A stretch of DNA of 64,000 nt from SpSt-501 sp037481615. Its GTDB lineage: Bacteria > Desulfobacterota > Desulfobacteria > Desulfobacterales > SpSt-501. Where the stretch lies: assembly GCA_037481615.1 (NCBI GenBank), contig JBBFLI010000009.1; one strand, written 5' to 3'. Within the stretch, counting starts at the first letter, position 1. Each line of letters begins with the position of its first letter. Made by a program: the position numbers and the translations under genes. A model generated the notes under the pieces. It searched no databases and was not told the origin of the DNA. It saw only the letters and a program-made list of their open reading frames with translations. Positions 15,343-22,389 of this stretch are shown here, piece after piece.

Positions 15343-16219
15343 GAAAGACCCTCGCTTTTTCGATCTCCCCCCCCACCCTGCCGGCGAGGTCCTCGAGCTC
15401 GGCCGGCGTGAGCGGAAAGCGCGCGGCAAGCTCGAAGAGGGTCTCCTCGCCCACGCTCGCCCCCCCGGGGAGACCGGCCCCGAGCCGGTGCGCGATCAGG
15501 TCGGCCAGGGCGACGGCACAGGCGATGCCGTCGGCGCCGCAACCGACCCGCCCCTGCGGCGGGTGATGCGCGGCGAGCGCGCCGGCGAGATCCTCGCCGA
15601 GCTCCCACTTGCGGGCGATCATCAGGCCGACCCGGCAATGATCGGCCCCGATCCACTTCTCCTCGCCCGCCCGGATGCCGCAGACGCCGCCCGACGCCTC
15701 GTGGATCGCCTGCCGGTAGGCGTCCGGGAAGAGATGGTTCAGGGGGATTTTCCCGATGTCGTGCATGAGGCCGGCCACGAAATGCTCCTCGCGCTCGGCC
15801 AGGGGCAACCCGGCCCGCTCGGCGAGCAGCCGCGCGGCGACGGCTGCGGCGAGCGAGTGCTCCCAGAAACGGTCCGCGGAGAAGACGCGAAAGGCGTCGT
15901 GCCGGGAGAAGACCTCGAAGACGGCGAAGGAGAGAACGAGGTTCTTCACCGTGTTCAGCCCGAGCAGGATGATCGCCCGGGTGAGCGAGCTCACCTTGGA
16001 GGGCAGGCCGTAGTAGGCGGAATTGACGAGCTGCAGGACGCGGCCGGTCAGGATGGGGTCGAGAGCGATCACGCGGTTCAGGTCGTTGGCACACACGCCG
16101 GGCTCGTTGCAAGTGCGCAGGACCTTCATCGCCGTCGTGGAAAGCGCGGTCATGCGCAGGATGTGGGCCCGGATGCGGCCCAGCGCGGGCGGCGGGGCGG
16201 CGGCGACTTCAGGCGGCAT
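15320..16219 (-). CDS. HDOD domain signalling protein
   Basis: A 299-residue protein. The HDOD domain covers about 20-220: LTGRVLQLVNSAYYGL, SSLTRAIILLGLNTVKNLVLS, then GLMHDIGKIPLNHL. HDOD is a catalytically variable relative of HD phosphohydrolases used as a scaffold in chemotaxis and motility regulation; here the HD pair survives in HDIGK. It lies 15 bases after the unknown 151-residue gene and overlaps the metallo-hydrolase gene, in the operon headed by the sigma-28 promoter at 19255-19281. Two more HDOD proteins are in this window. Confidence 0.88.
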   Translation of the reverse strand: MPPEVAAAPPPALGRIRAHILRMTALSTTAMKVLRTCNEPGVCANDLNRVIALDPILTGRVLQLVNSAYYGLPSKVSSLTRAIILLGLNTVKNLVLSFAVFEVFSRHDAFRVFSADRFWEHSLAAAVAARLLAERAGLPLAEREEHFVAGLMHDIGKIPLNHLFPDAYRQAIHEASGGVCGIRAGEEKWIGADHCRVGLMIARKWELGEDLAGALAAHHPPQGRVGCGADGIACAVALADLIAHRLGAGLPGGASVGEETLFELAARFPLTPAELEDLAGRVGGEIEKARVFLEIAGRN

Positions 16220-16233
16220 GGGCCCCTCCGCGC

Positions 16234-16689
16234 TCAGGTGCCGAGGTAATCCCCGCGGCGGAGGTGGAGGATCTCGGTTTGCACCGTGAGGACCGCGCGC
16301 CCGGCGATTTCGCGGAGCGGCCGGGACTCTTCGGGCAGCCGCTCGAGAAGGGGGGCGAGCGCTTCGCAGCGTCGCTGCAGCGCGACGAGGAGCGAATCGA
16401 GCTCGCGCAGGCCGGCCGAGGGGTCGGCGAGCCTGCCGGCGTACTTTTCGAGTCCCTCGAGGATCTCCTCAGCGAGTTCCCCCACTTCGGGTTCCGGCGG
16501 CGAGGGGGGCCCCGCCCGGAAGGACACCGCCAGTTCCCCGCCGCCGACCGGGGCGGGGGACGCGGCGGCGGATTCCAGGGCGCGGCCGAGAAGATCGACG
16601 AACCCGTTCTTTTCCGCCCCGGGTTCCTTGCCCGCGGGTTTCGGTTTCGCAACGGGCGCTGAATGCGGATCGAAGACGATTTTCATCAC
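16234..16689 (-). CDS. hypothetical protein of a motility-linked operon
   Basis: A 151-residue protein beginning with GTG, or ATG one codon later. The N-terminal 65 residues are Pro/Ala/Gly-rich and likely disordered (KIVFDPHSAPVAKPKPAGK...). The C-terminal 85 are strongly helical (GELAEEILEGLEKYAGRL, RELDSLLVALQRRCEALAPLLERL). It ends in TVQTEILHLRRGDYL. It resembles small motility-associated coiled-coil or chaperone-like proteins but I do not recognise a family. It lies between the diguanylate cyclase and HDOD genes. Confidence 0.6.
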   Translation of the reverse strand: MMKIVFDPHSAPVAKPKPAGKEPGAEKNGFVDLLGRALESAAASPAPVGGGELAVSFRAGPPSPPEPEVGELAEEILEGLEKYAGRLADPSAGLRELDSLLVALQRRCEALAPLLERLPEESRPLREIAGRAVLTVQTEILHLRRGDYLGT

Positions 16690-16759
16690 AGCCTTCCTCG
16701 CGCTGCGGCGGAGCGGATCTCAGGAACTCGAAAGCAATTTTCGTGCAAGACGCCCGGCC

Positions 16760-17863
16760 TCAGGCCGCGATTTCCCTTTCGGAGACGGCGCGGTTCTTCC
16801 CGGTCGTCTTCGCCCGGTAGAGCGCGCGGTCGGCCCGCTCGATGAGGGCGGCCGCCGTGTCCCCGGCATGCCAGGCGGCGACGCCGGCGCTGACCGTCAA
16901 CCGGATGCCGGAGTCGGCGGGGGACTCCTCGAGAACGTAGCGGGCCGCGGCGACGGCGCCGCAGATGCGCGAGGCCTTTTTCAACCCGGTGCGCAGCGAG
17001 GCCCCGGCCAGCAGCACCGCAAACTCCTCGCCGCCGTAGCGGGCCAGCAGATCCCCCGGCCCCAGCACCTGGGCGCATTTGCGCGCCACCGTGCACAGGA
17101 TCCGGTCGCCCGCCAGGTGGCCGTAGGTGTCGTTCACGTTCTTGAAATCGTCGATGTCGACGAGAACCAGGCAGAAGTCCTGCGGCCGGGCCGTGCCGCG
17201 GCTCACCCAGTCGGCGAGCGCGCGGTCGAAGGCCCGGCGGTTGAGGACCCCCGTGAGCGCATCGCACTCGGCCTCGCGGCGCACCGTCTCGAGTTCCCGA
17301 CGCAGCGACTCGACCTGGCGCGAGAGCGACGCGATGCGGCGCTGGTCGCGGGCCTCCTTCTCGCGCACGGCCTCGCGGAGCTGGACGGATTCTTGGAGGA
17401 CCGCCGCCTTGACCTTCTTGAGGTCATCGAGGCGGGTCAGGTTCTCGAGCCGCCTGCCCTGCTCGAGGAGGCTGCGGTTGTAGTCGCGGTTCTCCAGATC
17501 CACCGCGGCCATCGCGCGCGTGAGAATGTCGATGATCTGCTTGAGCTCGGCCTCGCGCTCGCGAAGGCAGGCTTTCTGCCGCTCGGCGAAGGCGGCGATC
17601 GCCTCGCTGCCGGATTCCCAGGCCGAGCGCAGCCGCCGCAGGCGCTCCTCCGCGCCCAGCGTCTCGCCGAGCTCGAGCAGCCGGGCCTGCATGCGCTCGC
17701 TTTCGATCTCGTTCAGCTCGAGGACGAAACGGCGCAGGTGATCGACCGATCCGCGGGCGGCGAGGCGGAAGAACTCGCCCAGCCTGCGGACCCTCTCGAG
17801 TTCCGCTTCGCGGTCGCTCTCCGGCTCCGGGGCGCTCTCCCGGCGGCGGAAGGAGAAGCGCAT
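16760..17863 (-). CDS. diguanylate cyclase (GGDEF) with N-terminal coiled coil
   Basis: A 367-residue cytoplasmic protein. Residues 15-190 are helical and coiled coil (AELKQIIDILTRAMAAVDLEN, REAVREKEARDQRRIASLSRQ), then a GGDEF domain with DALTGVLNRRAFD, VDIDDFKNVNDTYGHLAGD and active-site RYGGEEF. It makes cyclic di-GMP, which usually represses motility. The inhibitory I-site (RxxD before the GGEEF) is lost: the segment reads GPGDLLARYGGEEF, so product feedback is unlikely. The ATG at 17863 was chosen because the frame upstream overlaps cheW. It follows cheW by 23 bases. Confidence 0.92.
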   Translation of the reverse strand: MRFSFRRRESAPEPESDREAELERVRRLGEFFRLAARGSVDHLRRFVLELNEIESERMQARLLELGETLGAEERLRRLRSAWESGSEAIAAFAERQKACLREREAELKQIIDILTRAMAAVDLENRDYNRSLLEQGRRLENLTRLDDLKKVKAAVLQESVQLREAVREKEARDQRRIASLSRQVESLRRELETVRREAECDALTGVLNRRAFDRALADWVSRGTARPQDFCLVLVDIDDFKNVNDTYGHLAGDRILCTVARKCAQVLGPGDLLARYGGEEFAVLLAGASLRTGLKKASRICGAVAAARYVLEESPADSGIRLTVSAGVAAWHAGDTAAALIERADRALYRAKTTGKNRAVSEREIAA

Positions 17864-17886
17864 GAGCGGCGGGCTCCGTTCCGGAT

Positions 17887-18399
17887 TCAGGCGGCCTCGG
17901 CGAGGAGCTGGGCCTCCTCGCTTCCGAGCACGCGGTCGATGTCGAGCAGGATCTTCACCCCGCCGTTCATCTTCGCCATGCCGAGGAGGAAATCGGTCTT
18001 CATCCGCGTGCCGAAGGTCGGCGTGGGCTCGATGTCCTCGCCCTTGATGTTCAGCACCTCGGAGACCGCATCGACCACGATCCCGACCTGGACGGTCCCC
18101 GCCTGCCCCTCGATCTCGACCACGATGATGCAGGTGCGCTCGGTGTAGTCGATCGCGGGCAGCCCGAAGCGCAGCCGCAGGTCCATCACCGGGATCACCT
18201 TGCCGCGCAGGTTGATCACCCCCTTGATATACTCCGGTGTGCGCGGCACGGCCGTGATCGGCATCATGCCGATGATCTCCTTGATCTTGAGGATGCCGAT
18301 CCCGTACTCCTCGCCGGCCAGGGAAAACGTGAGGTATTTCCCTTCGCGATCGGCCATCGCGGCGACGGCCTGGCTCATCGTCTTCTGCTCTTCGATCAT
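17887..18399 (-). CDS. cheW: chemotaxis coupling protein CheW
   Basis: A 170-residue CheW: KYLTFSLAGEEYGIGILKIKEII (about 18-40), AVPRTPEYIKGVINLRGKVIPVMDLRLRFGLP, and IIVVEIEGQAGTVQVGIVVDAVSEVLNI. It links methyl-accepting receptors to CheA at the membrane. It is apart from the main chemotaxis operon, which has no cheW in the window, so it may serve that CheA or a private signalling branch with the HTH-PAS and GGDEF neighbours. Confidence 0.95.
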   Translation of the reverse strand: MIEEQKTMSQAVAAMADREGKYLTFSLAGEEYGIGILKIKEIIGMMPITAVPRTPEYIKGVINLRGKVIPVMDLRLRFGLPAIDYTERTCIIVVEIEGQAGTVQVGIVVDAVSEVLNIKGEDIEPTPTFGTRMKTDFLLGMAKMNGGVKILLDIDRVLGSEEAQLLAEAA

Positions 18400-18485
18400 C
18401 TCTTTCGGCTCCTTTCGCGGATTTTCCTCTCACCCGGATCCCCCGCCCGCCGGCGGATCGTCGCCCGGGCGGGCGGGGGCGGTTT

Positions 18486-19223
18486 TCAGGGGATCCCGCC
18501 CTCCTCGACCGCAAGCCACAGGTTCGCCCCCTCCGGCTCCCGCAGGGGGTAGAGGGCCGCGACCACCCGGCGTTCCCCGCCCTCGGGGGTGACGATGCAG
18601 AGCGGCTCGGGAAGAGGCCCGAGCACCACGCCGGCCTCGGCCCGCTTGAGGACGCTCACCAGGAGGGCCAGCGAGCGGGGGTGGAGGAGCGACTCGAGCC
18701 CCGTCCCCGTCAGCCGCTCGAGGGGGCGGCCGCAGAGTTCGGCCCAGGCCGCGTTCCCCCCCCAAACGGTGAGCCCCTTGAAGACGGCGGCCGGGGCGGC
18801 AAGCTGGTGGATGAACTGCAGGCGCACGCCGACCATGCTCTGGAAATAGCGGCATTCGCGGCAGCTTTCCCGGCAGCCGACGGCCCCGCTCGGGTGCAGG
18901 CTGAAGCAGTCGGCGATGCGGCGCTCGCGAACGATGCACCGCTCGCAGCGGTGTTCCGAACGCTCGTTTTCCCAGTACTCCCAGCAGGGCCGGAAGGTGC
19001 CGAAGGCGGGGCGGCAGCCGCGGCCGTTGGCAAGCTCCGGCGGGATGGGGTGGCCCTCCCTCGCCAGGAAGTGCAGCAGGTCCTCGACGGGGATCTCGAA
19101 GCTTCTCCCCGCCCGGCGCGCATAGAGCTTGCGCGACCGCACCCAGTAACCCACCGTCGTGCGCCCGACGCCGCAAAGCGACGCCGCCTGGGAGACGCTC
19201 AAGGTTTTCGGGGATTCCGCCAT
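18486..19223 (-). CDS. HTH / cysteine-rich / PAS-like sensor-regulator
   Basis: A 245-residue protein. An excisionase-type HTH (TLSVSQAASLCGVGRTTVGYW, residues 6-26, with RSRKLYARRAGRSFEIPVEDL) is followed by a cysteine-rich stretch (about 70-125: GCRPAFGTFRPCW, HRCERCIVRERRIADC, GCRESCRECRYF) and a PAS-like C-terminus (APAAVFKGLTVWGGNAAWAEL, PLERLTGTGLESLLHP). The cysteines could hold a metal or Fe-S centre, making this a redox-responsive DNA-binding regulator; that is inference. AAGGAGAA precedes the ATG. It is the first gene behind the sigma-28 promoter and leads cheW, GGDEF and HDOD genes. Confidence 0.75.
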   Translation of the reverse strand: MAESPKTLSVSQAASLCGVGRTTVGYWVRSRKLYARRAGRSFEIPVEDLLHFLAREGHPIPPELANGRGCRPAFGTFRPCWEYWENERSEHRCERCIVRERRIADCFSLHPSGAVGCRESCRECRYFQSMVGVRLQFIHQLAAPAAVFKGLTVWGGNAAWAELCGRPLERLTGTGLESLLHPRSLALLVSVLKRAEAGVVLGPLPEPLCIVTPEGGERRVVAALYPLREPEGANLWLAVEEGGIP

Positions 19224-19254
19224 GGTTCTCCTTGGAGAAGACGGTTCTCTCTCT

Positions 19255-19281
19255 CTATCGGCCGTCGCGGGGGAAACTTGA
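19255..19281 (-). promoter_or_regulatory. sigma-28 (FliA) promoter of the accessory cheW/GGDEF/HDOD operon
   Basis: The minus strand has TCAAGTTT (19274-19281), exactly 11 bases, then GCCGATAG (19255-19262). The enterobacterial FliA consensus is TAAAGTTT-N11-GCCGATAA, so 14 of 16 positions agree with ideal spacing. The predicted start is about 25 bases before the ATG of the HTH-PAS gene. fliA itself is at 50518-51309. Confidence 0.75.
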
Positions 19282-19521
19282 TGCTCCAGGCCGCAGGGGG
19301 GCGCAAACGAACTCCGCCGGCGCGGCCCCGCGCCAGAATCCCGACGCAACGCCAAAATTTTGGCGGAAATCTGTGTTGGAAGTTCAATCCAGGGGCGTCA
19401 TCCGCAGGGATGGAACAAAGGGCGAGGCGGATCGCAACGACCCATCAACTGTTTGAAATCAAAGGGGCCTATGGATGGAAGCCCATGTCGTCGGAATTTT
19501 TCCGGCAGCTTTTTTGATCAT

Positions 19522-19538
19522 TGGCATCATGTTTGCTT
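19522..19538 (+). promoter_or_regulatory. sigma-54 promoter of a predicted small RNA
   Basis: TTGGCATCATGTTTGCT matches the -24/-12 consensus TTGGCAC-N5-TTGCT; the invariant GG (19523-19524) and GC (19535-19536) are separated by exactly 10 bases. Transcription would start near 19548. No protein gene follows on this strand before the terminator at 19598-19635. Confidence 0.6.
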
Positions 19539-19547
19539 GATGCATAG

Positions 19548-19635
19548 GTCAACCGGAATGAAGTTTCCTCCTTTCCTTCATTCCCACCTCCGATCGGCCC
19601 TGTCAGGCCACCCCCCCTGGCAGGGTCTTTCTTTT
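19548..19635 (+). ncRNA. predicted small RNA with anti-Shine-Dalgarno hairpin loop
   Basis: About 88 nt between a sigma-54-type promoter and a rho-independent terminator. A perfect 9-bp stem, GGAATGAAG (19555-19563) with CTTCATTCC (19576-19584), presents the 12-base loop TTTCCTCCTTTC. The loop is complementary to AAGGAGG-type ribosome binding sites. The linker CACCTCC (19585-19591) repeats the 3' end sequence of 16S rRNA and is a second anti-SD element. C/U-rich loops of this kind occur in regulatory RNAs that block translation starts, such as the CCUCCUCCC-motif RNAs of Alphaproteobacteria. Expression and targets are untested, and homologs could not be searched. Confidence 0.5.
19598..19635 (+). 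terminator. rho-independent terminator
   Basis: CCCTGTCAGG (19598-19607) pairs with CCTGGCAGGG (19616-19625), with one wobble position and an 8-base loop, and is followed by TCTTTCTTTT (19626-19635). The T-rich tract is on the plus strand only, so it ends a plus-strand transcript, yet no plus-strand protein gene lies upstream for 4.8 kb. This supports the small RNA call. Confidence 0.65.
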
Positions 19636-19825
19636 GGGTGACTCCGGACAGGTCAAGAAAACGGCTTTCCTCGACGGCGCATCCGCTTTCCTTATCTTCC
19701 ATCGCCCGGGCGGCCCTGCAGCGATCGGCCGGGGCCCGGCTCGTCGTGCGCGGCAGGATCGATCCCGGCCTTCGCCATGCGGCTGGACGGGGCGATACGC
19801 TCCGGGCGGTCGTGCAGACCTCGCG

Positions 19826-19853
19826 GGATCCGGGGGGGGCACCCCCCGGATCC
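19826..19853. repeat. perfect 12-bp inverted repeat (GC hairpin)
   Basis: GGATCCGGGGGG (19826-19837) and CCCCCCGGATCC (19842-19853) flank a 4-base loop. It lies about 100 bases past the 3' end of the GntR gene (minus strand) and has no T-run on either side, so it could be a rho-dependent or mRNA-stabilising structure rather than a classical terminator. The surrounding 19636-19952 contains no gene I can support. Confidence 0.5.
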
Positions 19854-19952
19854 CCGGGATAAGGGTCCAAATCCCTCGGACGATCCGGAAGGGCGGGGCT
19901 AGGGGATGCGGATCGGGGCGGCGGAGCCCGCGGCGATGCGCAGGCCAACGCC

Positions 19953-20714
19953 TCAGGCGAGCGCGGAGCGCCGCTTGGCGGCGGAGGATGCCGACTGCAC
20001 CATCTTCCGGCGATAGACGCCCTCGAGGCGGGCGAGCCTGCGTCCCATGCGCTCCAGATGCCGCTTCATGGCCTCGGCGGCCCGCTCGGGGTCGCGCGCG
20101 AGGACCGCCTGGACGATCGCGGCGTGCTCCTCGGGGCGGTGGATCACCTGCTGCGGCGGTTTCACGACGAGGATCACCTCCGCGGTCAGACGCAACAGGG
20201 CGCCGGCGAAGAGACCGAGGAGACGGTTTCCGCTTTCCCGGGCGAGGGTGTGGTGGACTTCGAGGCGGCCGGCGACGAACTCCGCGTGCGTGCCCCGCTC
20301 GCCGTACTCGGCGGCGAGCGCCTCCTCGAGCCTCCGGGCGGTGGATCGCCGGATGCGGCGGGCGGCCTCGCGGGCGAGCTCGCACTCGACGAGGCTTCGG
20401 GTGCGGATCAGCTCGGCGACCGAGAGCATGCCGTAGCGAAACAGGTCGAGAAGGGCCCGGTGGAGGGGATCCGCCGACCCCCCGGTGACGTAGGCTCCGC
20501 CGTTCGGCCCCTTGCGGATTTTCACGTGACCGGTGATCTCGAGCTCCCGCAGCGCCTCGCGCACGACGACCCGGCTCACGTGGAACCGGCCGGTCAGCTC
20601 GCGCTCCGTGGGAAGCCGCTCCCCGGGCTTGAAACGCCCGGAGAGCAGCGCGGCCTGGAGTTGCCCGACGATTTCGGCGGCGATCCGCCTCGGGCGGACG
20701 GGTGTGAAGACCAT
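19953..20714 (-). CDS. GntR family transcriptional regulator (FadR/FCD type)
   Basis: A 253-residue protein. An N-terminal winged HTH (AAEIVGQLQAALLSGRFKPGERLPTERELTGRF, HVSRVVVREALRELE, about 10-80) is followed by a helical FCD ligand domain (RTRSLVECELAREAARRI, EVHHTLARESGN, RPEEHAAIVQAVLARD, about 105-235). FCD regulators sense small organic acids. It is divergent from a tripartite tricarboxylate transporter operon, and a palindrome overlaps the promoter between them, so it probably represses that operon until the substrate arrives. The ATG at 20714 starts the conserved region; longer in-frame extensions would run through the operator. Confidence 0.9.
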   Translation of the reverse strand: MVFTPVRPRRIAAEIVGQLQAALLSGRFKPGERLPTERELTGRFHVSRVVVREALRELEITGHVKIRKGPNGGAYVTGGSADPLHRALLDLFRYGMLSVAELIRTRSLVECELAREAARRIRRSTARRLEEALAAEYGERGTHAEFVAGRLEVHHTLARESGNRLLGLFAGALLRLTAEVILVVKPPQQVIHRPEEHAAIVQAVLARDPERAAEAMKRHLERMGRRLARLEGVYRRKMVQSASSAAKRRSALA

Positions 20715-20755
20715 GGAGGGGACCCCTTCTCCGCGAGGAAGCCGCGGAACCGCGC

Positions 20756-20788
20756 TTGACAGGGCCGGTCTGATTTGTCTAACGTTAG
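20756..20788 (+). promoter_or_regulatory. sigma-70 promoter with overlapping palindromic operator for the TTT operon
   Basis: TTGACA (20756-20761), a 16-base spacer and TCTAAC (20778-20783). The perfect 10-bp palindrome CTAACGTTAG (20779-20788), extended with one mismatch to GTCTAACGTTAGTC, covers the -10 box. A GntR dimer bound there would block polymerase. It lies in the divergent region between the GntR gene and the transporter genes. Confidence 0.65.
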
Positions 20789-20852
20789 TCCAAAGCGCTG
20801 TCAAGGTCGGGAAAGACGGCGCGCGGCCAACCGTTCAACCAGGAGGTGTTCC

Positions 20853-21815
20853 ATGCGCAGGCGCTGGGGTTGGGTGCTCGTGGCGGCGGTCGTCGGGCTG
20901 CTCGGGATCGTTTCGTCCGAAGCCCAGGAGATCAAGGGCCCCATCAAGATCGTCGTTCCTTATCCCGCAGGCGGCGGCTCGGACGTCGTCGCGCGCCTGA
21001 TCGCCGACAAGCTCAAAGACTCGCTCGGGCAGACGGTCATCGTCGAAAACAAGGCCGGGGCCGGCGGCCGCATCGGCACCGAATACGCCAAGGGCCAGCC
21101 CGCCGACGGCACGACCCTCCTTGTCGTCAACCCGGCCCTGTTCGTCGTGGCCCCCGTCGTCTTCTCCAAGCTCAACTACGACCCGGAGAAGGACTTCGTC
21201 CCCGTGTCCATCGTCCAGACCTACCAGTTCTGCGTTTCCGTCCCCGTCGCCTCCCCGATCCGGAACGTCAAAGAGCTGATCGAATGGATCCGCAAGAACC
21301 CCAACCAGGCCAATTACGGGTCCCCCGCCGCCGGCAGCCTGCCGCACTTCTTCGGGCTGATGATCGCCAAGGCGGCGGGCGTCGAAATGGTCCACTCCTC
21401 CTACAACGGCTCCGGTCCGCTCTTGACCGCGCTGATCGGAAACCAGATCCCGATCGGGGTGGACGCCTACGACGCCCAGTCGGCCTACCACCCCGAGAAG
21501 ATCCGCATCCTCGCCACGGCCGGCACCGCGCGCAAACGCGAGGACATCCCCACGTTCAAGGAGCAGGGGTTCCCGGAGATCGAGGGGGTGGGCTGGAACG
21601 CGATCGTCGCCCCGGCCAAGACCCCGAAGCCGACCCTCGACAAGCTGAGCGGGGCCATCGCCAAGGCCGTGCAGGCGCCGGACGTGGCCGAGAAGATCCG
21701 GGGGATGGGGAGCGACCCGGTCGGGTCGAGCGCGGAAGAAGCCGCGGCCCTCTTCAAGAGGGACCGCGAGCGCTGGGTGCCGATCATCCGGGCCTCCGGG
21801 TTCAAGGCGGACTGA
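20853..21815 (+). CDS. tctC: tripartite tricarboxylate transporter solute-binding protein (TctC/Bug family)
   Basis: A 320-residue periplasmic receptor. Signal peptide WGWVLVAAVVGLLGIVSSEAQ (about 5-25), then IKIVVPYPAGGGSDVVARLIAD, NKAGAGGRIGTEY, NYGSPAAGSLPHFFGLMI and DIPTFKEQGFPEIEG, all typical of Bug receptors. It captures carboxylates or related anions for the TctAB permease. The ATG has an AGGAGGTG site. It is the first gene of the operon facing the GntR regulator. Ligand is unknown. Confidence 0.93.
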   Translation: MRRRWGWVLVAAVVGLLGIVSSEAQEIKGPIKIVVPYPAGGGSDVVARLIADKLKDSLGQTVIVENKAGAGGRIGTEYAKGQPADGTTLLVVNPALFVVAPVVFSKLNYDPEKDFVPVSIVQTYQFCVSVPVASPIRNVKELIEWIRKNPNQANYGSPAAGSLPHFFGLMIAKAAGVEMVHSSYNGSGPLLTALIGNQIPIGVDAYDAQSAYHPEKIRILATAGTARKREDIPTFKEQGFPEIEGVGWNAIVAPAKTPKPTLDKLSGAIAKAVQAPDVAEKIRGMGSDPVGSSAEEAAALFKRDRERWVPIIRASGFKAD

Positions 21816-21900
21816 GGGGGTACCGCAGCGACCCGGCCATGAGATTCGACCCGCCCCGGATTCCGGGCCGCCCGGCGTCCGGGGCGGAGGGGAGCCTCGC

Positions 21901-22368
21901 TTGCAAATCAACCGCCCGAAGGACCTTCTCACCGGTGTCCTCTTTCTCGCCTTCGGTCTGGCGGCGATGGGGCTCTCGCTCGGCTTGAAGATCGGCACGG
22001 CCGCGCGGATGGGGCCGGGCTATTTCCCCTTCGCGCTCGGGCTTCTGCTCGCCGCGCTGGGCGGGGTGCTGGTCGTGAGAGGGCTCCGCCCCGGCCCGCC
22101 GCGGGGCGAGTGGCCGACCCTGAGACCCAAGCCGCTCCTGATCGTCCTCTCCTCCGTCCTGCTCTTCAGCCAGGTCCTGATCCCCTTGGGCTTGCTGCTG
22201 TCGACGGCGCTCCTGGTCGTGCTCTCGAGCCTGGCCGGCCACGAGTTCCGGTTGCGGGAGACGCTCCTCAACGCGGCGGCGCTCGTCGCCGTCGTGGTCG
22301 TCTTGTTCGTCTATCTCCTCGAGTTTCCGATCCCCCTCGGGCCTTCCCTCCGCTTCAGCGCGCCCTGA
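21901..22368 (+). CDS. tctB: tripartite tricarboxylate transporter small permease TctB
   Basis: A 155-residue protein with four predicted membrane helices (about 9-28, 38-57, 78-105, 120-146): LTGVLFLAFGLAAMGLSLGL, GPGYFPFALGLLLAALGGVL, LLIVLSSVLLFSQVLIPLGL. The GPGYFP motif is the TctB signature. It starts at TTG; no ATG lies before the first helix. It lies between the receptor and the large permease. Confidence 0.88.
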   Translation: MQINRPKDLLTGVLFLAFGLAAMGLSLGLKIGTAARMGPGYFPFALGLLLAALGGVLVVRGLRPGPPRGEWPTLRPKPLLIVLSSVLLFSQVLIPLGLLLSTALLVVLSSLAGHEFRLRETLLNAAALVAVVVVLFVYLLEFPIPLGPSLRFSAP

Positions 22369-22389
22369 ACCCGGGATCGGCGTCGGCCC

